Of a stretch of DNA of 6,273 bases, positions 1 to 5,772 are shown piece by piece; position 1 is the stretch's first letter; every line of letters begins with the position of its first letter. Position numbers and translations under genes: made by a program. The notes beneath the pieces are model-generated. The model saw only the letters and a program-made list of their open reading frames with translations. It searched no databases and was not told the DNA's origin. Origin of the DNA: Treponema sp. (GTDB lineage: Bacteria; Spirochaetota; Spirochaetia; Treponematales; Breznakiellaceae); NCBI GenBank assembly GCA_031266695.1, contig JAISAK010000011.1, forward strand, positions 1 to 6,273, in the 5' to 3' direction.

Positions 1-129
1 ATAAGGGCAAGGGAAGGAATATTATAGAGAATTATCCTGATAAGTTCATTAATTGCCGAAAATGTAGTAGAATTACCGGCGGCCGGCTGCCCCGTGGAAT
101 TGGAGAGGAAGAGAACAACATAAAGGATG

Positions 130-228
130 AGGGGTTCAAAGTATATGTCCAATGGCGCTCCTTTTGACAGGGGTTACGGAATTCGGTATAATTATTGTCA
201 GGAAAACCCTCTGAACCCAACAGGGGTT
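130..228 (+). repeat. Three direct copies of heptamer AGGGGTT around the promoter
   Basis: AGGGGTT occurs at 130-136, 169-175 and 222-228, all in the same orientation. The second and third copies share the longer 9-mer ACAGGGGTT (167-175 and 220-228) and are 53 bp apart, close to five helical turns. The second copy overlaps the end of the -35 box and the spacer, the first lies upstream, and the third lies about 24 bp into the predicted transcript and forms one arm of the leader hairpin. I saw no further copies while reading the rest of the window. The layout would suit a repressor that bridges or covers the promoter, but no binding protein can be named. Confidence 0.4.
164..192 (+). promoter_or_regulatory. 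Consensus sigma-70-type promoter for the operon
   Basis: A perfect -35 hexamer TTGACA (164-169) is followed after exactly 17 bp by a perfect -10 hexamer TATAAT (187-192). Transcription would start near 199, giving an untranslated leader of about 80 nt before the TTG start at 282. A fully consensus promoter suggests strong basal transcription, so any control is likely to be by repression or by the leader. No extended -10 TG dinucleotide is present. The assignment is by sequence only; the start point is inferred. Confidence 0.8.
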
Positions 229-230
229 TT
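203..230 (+). promoter_or_regulatory. Hairpin at the 5' end of the leader RNA
   Basis: AAAACCC (203-209) is exactly complementary to GGGTTTT (224-230), leaving a 14-nt loop. The first base of the stem lies about 4 nt after the predicted transcription start. It has no following run of T outside the stem and stands about 50 nt before the start codon, so it does not look like an intrinsic terminator. A 5'-terminal stem may stabilise the mRNA, or the inverted repeat may be a protein-binding site in DNA. Only the base pairing is seen; the function is inferred. Confidence 0.35.
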
Positions 231-239
231 GAGGTTCCC

Positions 240-268
240 ATTATACAGTACCTTAGAATATTTGGGAA
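240..268 (-). promoter_or_regulatory. Possible face-to-face minus-strand promoter (weak)
   Basis: On the minus strand, TTCCCA (268 to 263, four of six matches to TTGACA) is followed after 17 bp by a perfect TATAAT (245 to 240). Transcription would start near 233 and run leftward across the + strand promoter. No credible gene lies to the left on that strand inside the window, so the product would be an antisense or leader-region RNA, or the match may be chance in A+T-rich DNA. Confidence 0.2.
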
Positions 269-270
269 TT

Positions 271-274
271 GAGG
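271..274 (+). promoter_or_regulatory. Shine-Dalgarno site that supports the TTG start at 282
   Basis: GAGG lies 7 nt before TTG 282, which is good spacing. An in-frame TGA at 270-272 rules out any further upstream start, and no ATG or GTG precedes the hydrophobic N-terminus, so TTG 282 is the best start for the PilZ protein. Confidence 0.6.
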
Positions 275-281
275 TCAGCCC

Positions 282-1349
282 TTGTTCACACTTGCTGTAG
301 TCGCAGCGGCGCTGGGAGTCGCGGTATTATTTCTTTCCCGGTCCAAAAAGGAAAAGTCCGGATCCTGGATACAGTTTTTCGCGAAAGGAAAGGACGCCGG
401 TTTTTCTTTTAAGGAGATAGAACTTTTAAGGCGTCTGGCCGTCAAATGCAATATTGAAGAACCGAACTCTCTTTTTTGGTCCCAGAATCAGCTTGATCTT
501 TGCATACGTTCACTGGTAAAAAATTTAAGAATGTCCGGCGAGGTTGAGGAATCGGGAAGCCAGGACTTCCTTTCAAAGCTTTATGATTACCGAAAAAAAA
601 TCGAGATGGAAAAGCCCCGGATTAAAAACGGAATTTCCAATTCGCGGCAGGTAAACGAAGGCCAGCCCCTGCGGATTTTGTTAAGCGGCACCGGGGTGTT
701 CAGATCCCAGGTGGTAAAGAACATCAGCCAGTACCTTACCATTTCCCGGCCGGTAAATTCCAAAATCACCGACGGGGTAACCTGGAACGGCCAGAAAATT
801 TCGGTTTATTTTTGGCGCGAAGACGACGCGGGCTATGTGTTTGACTCCGCCGTGGAGGACGAAGTATTTTCCAAGGGTATTTCATCCCTAAAAATTTCAC
901 ACGCGGATTCGCTTTTCAGAACCCAGAAACGCAAATCTATCAGGATCAAGTGCCATAGAGCGGCCTTCCTCTACCTCGTGAAGGATGACGACATACCGGG
1001 AAAAATCGAGACAGCCCCGGGGCTTAAATGCTTTATAGAGGATCTTTCGGATTCCGGCTGTGCGATTACCGTCGGGGGAAAAGCTAACGCGGGGCTGCGG
1101 GTCAAGATACAGTTTGCCCTGGACAATATCGCGGTCAGCATGAGCGGTACGGTGCGTTTCGTTGAGTTTAAGGAAGATATCAACCGCTCTACTTTGCACA
1201 TAGAGGCCGATCCTCTTTCCGCGGAAACAAGGAATCATATTCTCGGCGAAGTCTTCGGCATGCTCCCGGACGAGGACGAGGAAGAGCTTCCCTTCCGCCT
1301 GCTTGACGATGAATCCGAAGAAATAATCGGGCAGGGCGGCGCCGGCTGA
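282..1349 (+). CDS. Membrane-anchored PilZ-domain protein, probable c-di-GMP receptor
   Basis: The product has 355 residues. Residues 2-19 form one hydrophobic helix followed by basic SRSKKEK, so the rest should face the cytoplasm. Residues about 39-105 are a predicted helical region (GFSFKEIELLRRLA, then LDLCIRSLV). Residues about 128-213 resemble the YcgR-like/PilZN domain that precedes PilZ (for example GYVFDSAV at 184-191). Residues about 214-328 are the PilZ beta-barrel, with both parts of the c-di-GMP site intact: R217-x-x-x-R221 (RKSIR) and D254-x-S256-x-x-G259 (DLSDSG). The last 26 residues are strongly acidic. Proteins with this two-domain core bind cyclic di-GMP and change partner contacts, as in YcgR on the flagellar motor or Borrelia PlzA. 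The gene opens the operon, uses a TTG start and is followed after 24 bp by the HEAT-repeat gene. The PilZ call is firm; c-di-GMP binding is expected from the motifs; the partner is unknown. Confidence 0.88.
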   Translation: MFTLAVVAAALGVAVLFLSRSKKEKSGSWIQFFAKGKDAGFSFKEIELLRRLAVKCNIEEPNSLFWSQNQLDLCIRSLVKNLRMSGEVEESGSQDFLSKLYDYRKKIEMEKPRIKNGISNSRQVNEGQPLRILLSGTGVFRSQVVKNISQYLTISRPVNSKITDGVTWNGQKISVYFWREDDAGYVFDSAVEDEVFSKGISSLKISHADSLFRTQKRKSIRIKCHRAAFLYLVKDDDIPGKIETAPGLKCFIEDLSDSGCAITVGGKANAGLRVKIQFALDNIAVSMSGTVRFVEFKEDINRSTLHIEADPLSAETRNHILGEVFGMLPDEDEEELPFRLLDDESEEIIGQGGAG

Positions 1350-1354
1350 GCCGG
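1342..1354 (+). repeat. Small palindrome over the stop codon of the PilZ gene
   Basis: CCGGC (1342-1346) and GCCGG (1350-1354) flank the TGA stop codon and could form a 5-bp stem with a 3-nt loop. No T-run follows, so it is not an intrinsic terminator. It may be chance in G+C-rich DNA. Confidence 0.25.
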
Positions 1355-1373
1355 GTACAAAGGATTAAACGGC

Positions 1374-2582
1374 ATGGATAGACGCGGAGCCGGACGGGCT
1401 TTCCCCCCTTTTCTTTTCCTTCTGGTATTTTTTGCCTTTACTAATCCGCTTTTCTCCCAGGCGCCCATCCTCAATTCCTACCAGCAGAATTTTATCCGGG
1501 CAAATCTTTCCATGAAGGCGAATATCCTCAGGGACGCGGCCACCGACGAGGAGGCAAAGGAGTTTATCGGCCCGCTCTACGAATTTGCCCTGACTTTCGC
1601 GCTTGGGAACGCTGAAATTCTGCGGGACGATCCCGAAATGATAGCCCTTATCGGTGTTGCCGCCCGGGGCGCGGGGGATTCCGGATACAAGGCAAGCGCC
1701 GATACCCTTTGGCAGATTTTTCAGGCCTACCCGGATTCCTTAACCCGCGTGTCGGTTTTGAAGGCCCTTGCCGTTCTCGGGAAGAGAAATATCCGGATTA
1801 TCGGAAACCTCAACCAGTACCTTGCGGGGCAGAATCGGCTTTTCCGTGACGGGGCAAACCCGGATTATCCTTCCGTATCGGCCTGCGTAAGCGCTCTTGG
1901 TCAGTTGGGAGACACTTCTTCTTTTTCGGCGCTTTTTTCCGCCTTTACCGCTTCCTATCCGAACAACATAAGCCGGCTGGCGCTGGAATCCCTTAATCTC
2001 CTGCCCGACGATTACAAATACTTTCTTGTCGATCTGATTCGCGGAAATCCGGCTGCGGACAAACTTGCGGCCCTTAAAATCGGCGTTACCAATAACCGTT
2101 TCAGCCCCGCGGAACAGGGCCAACTGGCCGAGGCCGCCCTTGAACAGGGGCTGAATCTTTCCCCGGCAAGCCCCGGCGAGGACAGGGATCTTGCGGAATT
2201 ACGTTATATCGCCGCGGATGCCTTTACCCGGCTCCGGTGGACCCAGGGGAGCGCCCTCGCGGTCAGACATTTTTACCGGGTTCAGACGGATTTTCAAAAT
2301 GGCAAGGTTCCGCGGGAACGTTTCATAGAGGCAATCGACTGCCTGAGCGTTATGGAAAGCGCCGAGGCCGCCCAGGCCCTGGTTTTGCAGTTGGGATTTA
2401 CCAACGCCCGGACCGAAAAAGGCGGAATCTATGACGAGGCCCTTGTTCTTGCGGTGATAAAGGCTGTGGGAATAATCGGCGACAAGTCCGCCTTTGATCA
2501 GCTTTTGTATATTTCATATTTACCCTACCCCGATCACATACAGGCTGCGGCAAAGGAGGCCCTGACTCATCTGAAATGGTAA
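1374..2582 (+). CDS. Exported HEAT-repeat-like protein
   Basis: The product has 402 residues. A signal peptide is clear: basic n-region (R3, R4, R8), hydrophobic core about 10-24, and a likely cleavage near residues 28-30 (LFSQA). There is no lipobox cysteine. The mature part is alpha-helical and alanine/leucine-rich, with units of the type ALxxLGxxGDxxxxxxLxxA, best seen at about 125-150, 168-192 (ACVSALGQLGDTSSFSALF) and 354-401 (VIKAVGIIGDKSAFDQLL). Such HEAT or HEAT-like solenoids bind other proteins and have no enzymatic activity. The protein should act in the periplasm or at the inner membrane. AGGA at 1361-1364 stands 9 nt before the ATG. The 3' end overlaps comEC by 7 nt, so the two genes are probably translationally coupled and may share a complex or process; that is inference. 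I do not recognise a named family. Confidence 0.8.
   Translation: MDRRGAGRAFPPFLFLLVFFAFTNPLFSQAPILNSYQQNFIRANLSMKANILRDAATDEEAKEFIGPLYEFALTFALGNAEILRDDPEMIALIGVAARGAGDSGYKASADTLWQIFQAYPDSLTRVSVLKALAVLGKRNIRIIGNLNQYLAGQNRLFRDGANPDYPSVSACVSALGQLGDTSSFSALFSAFTASYPNNISRLALESLNLLPDDYKYFLVDLIRGNPAADKLAALKIGVTNNRFSPAEQGQLAEAALEQGLNLSPASPGEDRDLAELRYIAADAFTRLRWTQGSALAVRHFYRVQTDFQNGKVPRERFIEAIDCLSVMESAEAAQALVLQLGFTNARTEKGGIYDEALVLAVIKAVGIIGDKSAFDQLLYISYLPYPDHIQAAAKEALTHLKW
2552..2559 (+). promoter_or_regulatory. Strong but distant Shine-Dalgarno sequence before comEC
   Basis: AAAGGAGG lies inside the end of the HEAT-repeat gene, 16 nt before the comEC ATG at 2576, much farther than the usual 5-10 nt. 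There is no other in-frame ATG, GTG or TTG between the two. Because the ATG overlaps the upstream stop (ATGGTAA), initiation may depend on ribosomes that finish the upstream gene and restart, with this site holding them nearby. Confidence 0.4.
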
Positions 2583-4144
2583 AAAGGTTTAAACTTACTC
2601 CGCTTTTAAGCGCGGCCCTGGGCTGCGCGGCAGCTTTTTACGGCCTTGCCTTTTTGTATCGTTCCGGTTTTCTGGGCCCGGGGGCCGTCCTTTTTGTTCA
2701 ATTTCTGCCTGTTCCGGCGCTGTGTTTTTTCCGGTCCCTGAATATGCTGCCCCTCTCCGTTTTACCGGCCGGAACCGGACGCCGTTTTGCCGGTCTTGCC
2801 GGTTTTCATATCGCCGCCTTTTCCGCGGGCCTCGCGCTGGGTCTGGGCGCGGGCGGGACAATTCCGCGGGAAAACAGTTACGGCCTTCCCCCCGAATCGG
2901 TGCGGGGCTTAAGCGGGGTGCTTCTGGAAGATCCGAGGCTGCTAACAGGCGGAAGGGCGGGGGCCGTGCTTTCCCTGCGGGAAAGCCTTGGAGACCGGGA
3001 AACAAGGGTATCCGCCAAAGGAAGTGTTCCCGTATATTTCCCCGCGGAAGCGGGCGGAAGGCTGAGGGAATTCGGCCGGGGAACTTCGATCTTTGTGGAA
3101 GGCAGACTTGCCGGATACAAGGACAAAGAGGGCCCGGCAAACGCGGGCGGCGGCTTTTTCATCGCCGAATCCCTGCATATCGTAAAACCCGCCTCCGCGC
3201 TGGAACGTTTCAGGACAGGCCTGCGGCTGAGTCTGACCGGCCGTTTTACCCGCGCTTCGCCGGAATTTTCGCTGTTCGGCAGGCCCCTTCGCGGGGGCTG
3301 GGGGGGGCTTTCCCTCGCTCTGCTTTTGGGTATCCGGGACAACCTCGATTCCGGCCTTGCCGCGCTTTACCGGGACGCGGGTTGTTCCTATGTGCTGGCC
3401 CTTTCGGGAATGCACCTCGCGGTGCTTGCCGCGCTTATCTCCTTCCTGCTCAAAAAACCGCTGGGCCTGAAATTTTCCGCCCTTGCCGGGGCCTGTCTGG
3501 TTCTGCTGTACTGCTTTCTTGTCGGTTCCCTTCCCAGCCTCAACCGGGCTGTTTTGATGTACCTGCTTGCCGTTCTGGCAATAGTGGGAACTTTGCCGCG
3601 GAAACCTTTTTCCCTTTTGTCCCTGGCCTTTCTTATCCAGCTTGTATTTTCCCCCCGGGAAGGGGGCTCTATTTCCTTTATCCTCTCCTATTTGGCTCTG
3701 GCGGGCATCCTCAGTGTAGGAGAGGCTTTATGCGACGCCTTCCCCGGAAAAATACCCGAGGGTGTTTTAAAGCCTCTTTCGGCCTCTGTGGGGGCCTTTC
3801 TTGTTACGGCCCCGGTTACGGTTTATTTTTTCGGAAGCCTTAGGCCCATCGGCATAATCACCGGTCTTGCGGTGGTTCCGCTTACAAGCCTTTTTATGAT
3901 CGGTTCCCTTGCCTGGCTTTTTTTGGATTTATTTTCGCCCGCCCTGTCCGGTTTTCTTTCGCCTCCTCTTTCGCTGCTCTACAGCCTTATGGAAAAGATT
4001 GTAAGCCTTGCGGCGCGCGCGCCCGGTTTTTCAAAGACGCCGCTTGTTCCTGTTACGCTCCTTTCGCTGGCTCTGGCGGTTTTTATCATGGGCCTTGCCG
4101 TCAAGCTCCGTATAAAAAGAAAAAGGCTGCTTTCCTTTGCCTGA
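2576..4144 (+). CDS. comEC: ComEC/Rec2-family DNA-uptake channel without the metallo-beta-lactamase domain
   Basis: ComEC forms the inner-membrane pore through which single-stranded DNA enters during natural transformation. The 522-residue product has three N-terminal hydrophobic helices (about 8-27, 33-52, 71-93), a soluble DUF4131/OB-like segment (about 108-205, starting GLSGVLLEDP), then the polytopic Competence domain (about 245-510). Diagnostic motifs are YRDAGCSYVLALSGMH (265-280), SLNRAVLMY (321-329), SPREGGSISFILSYLALAG (359-377) and the P413/F418/P435 region near 411-436. Full-length relatives are about 700-800 residues and end in a metallo-beta-lactamase-like domain thought to degrade one DNA strand; this protein stops after the last helix and a basic tail (KRKR). 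The next gene is not that domain. A G8 tract interrupts the region between DUF4131 and the channel. The start ATG overlaps the preceding gene by 7 nt. The family call is firm; whether the cell is transformable cannot be told. Confidence 0.9.
   Translation: MVKRFKLTPLLSAALGCAAAFYGLAFLYRSGFLGPGAVLFVQFLPVPALCFFRSLNMLPLSVLPAGTGRRFAGLAGFHIAAFSAGLALGLGAGGTIPRENSYGLPPESVRGLSGVLLEDPRLLTGGRAGAVLSLRESLGDRETRVSAKGSVPVYFPAEAGGRLREFGRGTSIFVEGRLAGYKDKEGPANAGGGFFIAESLHIVKPASALERFRTGLRLSLTGRFTRASPEFSLFGRPLRGGWGGLSLALLLGIRDNLDSGLAALYRDAGCSYVLALSGMHLAVLAALISFLLKKPLGLKFSALAGACLVLLYCFLVGSLPSLNRAVLMYLLAVLAIVGTLPRKPFSLLSLAFLIQLVFSPREGGSISFILSYLALAGILSVGEALCDAFPGKIPEGVLKPLSASVGAFLVTAPVTVYFFGSLRPIGIITGLAVVPLTSLFMIGSLAWLFLDLFSPALSGFLSPPLSLLYSLMEKIVSLAARAPGFSKTPLVPVTLLSLALAVFIMGLAVKLRIKRKRLLSFA
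3300..3307 (+). repeat. G8 homopolymer inside comEC
   Basis: Eight consecutive G residues encode part of W242-G243-G244, shortly after a G5 run at 3293-3297. In the given length the frame is intact. By direct reading, losing one G leads to a TGA at 3468-3470, just after the conserved SGMH motif; gaining one G moves into a frame open until the TAG at 3841-3843, giving an R/G/P-rich tail. Either change destroys the channel domain, so the tract is a candidate on/off switch or an assembly-error hotspot. Confidence 0.6.
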
Positions 4145-4151
4145 AAAAGGG

Positions 4152-5060
4152 ATGACGATCAATTACAATTCCGTTTCCGCCGTGAAGGCCTTTCTTGACA
4201 AAGAGGGCCTTGGCATGCGGAAAAAATTCGGTCAGAATTTTCTGGTAAACGGGGATATCAGGCTGAGGCTGGTGGAAGCCCTGGAGGAGGAAGGCCCCTC
4301 CTCCGGCCGGCGGGAGGAAGTCTGGGAGATTGGCCCCGGTCTTGGGGCAATGACCCGGCTTCTCCTTGACAGAGGCTTTGGGGTACGTGCCTTTGAAATC
4401 GATCCGGGTTTCGTAAGGGCGCTTAAGATTCTTTTTCGGGACGACAAGGATTTTACCCTTGTTGAAGGGGACGTGATGAAAACCTGGCCCTCCGCGTCCT
4501 CTGCATCCTCCGCCCGGGCGGCGCCCCTTTTGTTGGGGAACCTTCCCTACAATATCGCGGCCGCTCTTTTGGCGGATCTAATCGAAAAAGGCCGTTTCTT
4601 CAGGCGTATGGTGCTTACGGTTCAGAACGAAGTAGCCCTCCGCGCGGCCGCCCGCCCCGGATCTTCGGACTATTCTTCTTTTTCGGTGCTTTGTTCTTCG
4701 GTGTATACGGTACGGCCCCTTATGCTTATACGGGGCGCCTGCTTTTATCCCCGCCCCAAGGTCGATTCCAGGGGTCTTGCGCTCGATCTCCGCGCCGGCG
4801 TCGACGCGAATACCTATCCGCCCTGTTTTTATCCCCTGGTACGGGGGCTTTTTTCTTCCCGCCGTAAAATGATAAAGAACAACCTGCGCAGTTTCATTGC
4901 CGGCGCGGGCCGGGATGCCGGCGAGGTCTGCGCGGAACTTCTCGGGGCAAGCGGCCTGAAAGGGGACGAGCGCGCCGAGAACCTTGGCCTCGATGACTTT
5001 CTGGCTCTTGCAAAGAACCTCGAAAACATGAGAATATTAGGTTCATTCGAAGGTTCGTGA
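4152..5060 (+). CDS. rsmA: 16S rRNA dimethyladenosine transferase RsmA (KsgA)
   Basis: The enzyme uses S-adenosylmethionine to dimethylate two adjacent adenosines in the terminal helix 45 of 16S rRNA (A1518 and A1519 in E. coli), a late checkpoint in small-subunit assembly. From ATG 4152 it has 302 residues. The landmarks are in order: KKFGQNFLVN (24-33), the SAM-binding loop EIGPGLGAMT (59-68), the acidic FEID (81-84), EGDV (105-108), catalytic motif NLPY (130-133), QNEVALRAAARPGS (158-171), FYPRPKVDS (198-206) and the C-terminal RGLFSSRRKMIKNNLRS (231-247). ATG 4152 begins 7 nt after the comEC stop, but its AAAAAGGG abuts the codon with no spacer. An in-frame TTG at 4137, 10 nt after AAAAGG (4121-4126), would add MPEKG and overlap comEC by 8 nt; it is a real alternative. 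A short alanine/serine-rich linker (114-124) precedes NLPY. Function is confident, start less so. Confidence 0.95.
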   Translation: MTINYNSVSAVKAFLDKEGLGMRKKFGQNFLVNGDIRLRLVEALEEEGPSSGRREEVWEIGPGLGAMTRLLLDRGFGVRAFEIDPGFVRALKILFRDDKDFTLVEGDVMKTWPSASSASSARAAPLLLGNLPYNIAAALLADLIEKGRFFRRMVLTVQNEVALRAAARPGSSDYSSFSVLCSSVYTVRPLMLIRGACFYPRPKVDSRGLALDLRAGVDANTYPPCFYPLVRGLFSSRRKMIKNNLRSFIAGAGRDAGEVCAELLGASGLKGDERAENLGLDDFLALAKNLENMRILGSFEGS

Positions 5061-5067
5061 GAGTTCA

Positions 5068-5772
5068 ATGTCCGTTACCGGAAATATCGAAAGAACAGAG
5101 GAAAAAATTCAAAGAGCCTGCGAAGCTTCCGGCAGAAAAAGGGAAGAAATTACCCTCCTGGGGGTGTCGAAATTTCACGGCCGGGAAGCGGTCGAGGAAG
5201 CGTGGCGGGGAGGAATTCGCTGTTTTGGTGAAAGCCGGGTTCAGGAAGGGGCGGAAAAATTTTCAGGGTTCAGGGAAACTCATCCGGGCTTCGCGCTTCA
5301 CATGATTGGCACCCTGCAGCGGAACAAGGTGAAAGCGGCTTTTTCCCTCTTTGACTGTATCCAGTCCGTGGACAGGGACGATCTGATTCGGGAACTGGGA
5401 AAACATCGCGAAAAACCCGAAAGGCCCCTTGAGCTTTTGCTGGAGCTTCATACCGGCGAGGAATCCAAAAGCGGTTTTCCCGGCCTTGAAGATCTTTACC
5501 GGGCCCTTGATCTGATCCTTGCTTACCCCTGTCTTTCCGTCCGGGGGCTTATGACAATGGCGCCTTTTACCCAAGACCGGGGGCTTATACGTTCTTCCTT
5601 CAGGCAGCTTAAGACGGCGCAGCGGGAGTTGGAAAAGCGTTTTCCTTCGGACGGCAGGACGAGCTGGGCCTGTATCTCTATGGGAATGAGCAATGATTTT
5701 GAGACAGCGATCGAGGAAGGTTCAACGCTGCTTCGCATAGGAACCGCGATTTTTGGAGAGCGCCTTCCATGA
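5068..5772 (+). CDS. yggS: YggS/PLPBP-family pyridoxal phosphate homeostasis protein
   Basis: This is a cytoplasmic single-domain protein with the fold of the alanine-racemase N-terminal barrel. It binds PLP and buffers vitamin B6 and amino/keto acid pools; no enzymatic reaction is established for the family. The length of 234 residues is typical. The PLP-binding lysine is K35 in LLGVSKFHG, followed by FGESRVQEG (53-61; many relatives have FGEN), HMIGTLQRNKVK (78-89), IQSVD (98-102), HTGEESKSGF (128-137), GLMTMAPF (160-167) and the phosphate-binding SMGMSNDFETAIEEGSTLLR (204-223) with RIGTAIFG. ATG 5068 follows the rsmA stop by 7 nt; the Shine-Dalgarno is weak (TGAGAG 5058-5063, or GAAGG 5049-5053), so coupling to rsmA translation is likely. 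The stop overlaps the next start as ATGA. Confidence 0.95.
   Translation: MSVTGNIERTEEKIQRACEASGRKREEITLLGVSKFHGREAVEEAWRGGIRCFGESRVQEGAEKFSGFRETHPGFALHMIGTLQRNKVKAAFSLFDCIQSVDRDDLIRELGKHREKPERPLELLLELHTGEESKSGFPGLEDLYRALDLILAYPCLSVRGLMTMAPFTQDRGLIRSSFRQLKTAQRELEKRFPSDGRTSWACISMGMSNDFETAIEEGSTLLRIGTAIFGERLP

Larger units (their letters stand above)
1..281. other. Non-coding leader and promoter region upstream of the operon
   Basis: This stretch is visibly richer in A and T than the genes that follow, and I find no convincing gene in it. The + strand frame open from position 3 to the TGA at 165-167 is about 54 codons long, uses A/T-ending codons unlike the neighbours, and would end inside the -35 box. 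It could be the decayed tail of an upstream gene but is no longer than chance allows. The supported content is a strong + strand promoter, three AGGGGTT heptamers, a hairpin in the predicted 5' untranslated region, and the Shine-Dalgarno sequence of the first gene. No tRNA, rRNA or known riboswitch fold was recognised. Confidence 0.6.

Noticed and set aside
3..167. Plus-strand 54-codon open frame at the left edge, possibly the tail of an upstream gene
   Set aside because: Short enough to be chance, no recognisable motif, codon choice unlike the neighbouring genes, and it ends within the -35 box. A decayed gene end cannot be excluded.
32..241. Minus-strand 69-codon frame in the leader
   Set aside because: It covers the + strand promoter, has no recognisable features, and its ATG overlaps the only candidate minus-strand -10 box, so that promoter could not express it.
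229..259. Second + strand promoter TTGAGG-19-TAGAAT
   Set aside because: Non-optimal spacing and imperfect boxes beside a perfect upstream promoter; would leave a very short leader.
897..1238. Minus-strand open frames opposite the PilZ domain
   Set aside because: The + strand has intact PilZ motifs through this region; no domain or ribosome site seen on the minus strand.
1342..1354. Terminator after the PilZ gene
   Set aside because: The 5-bp palindrome has no following T-run and the next gene starts 24 bp downstream with its own ribosome site.
2595..3415. Overlapping minus-strand open frames opposite comEC
   Set aside because: Low-complexity Arg/Pro/Ser-rich translations without motifs; mirror images of codon bias in comEC.
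2722..3843. A 373-codon open frame on the + strand inside comEC
   Set aside because: It lies in another frame of comEC, is rich in Arg, Gly and Pro with no recognisable domain, and the comEC frame has clear family motifs. Long false frames are common in G+C-rich genes.
5057..5305. GTG-started 82-codon frame overlapping the start of yggS
   Set aside because: A shifted reading of yggS; the yggS frame has the PLP lysine motif and all family signatures.
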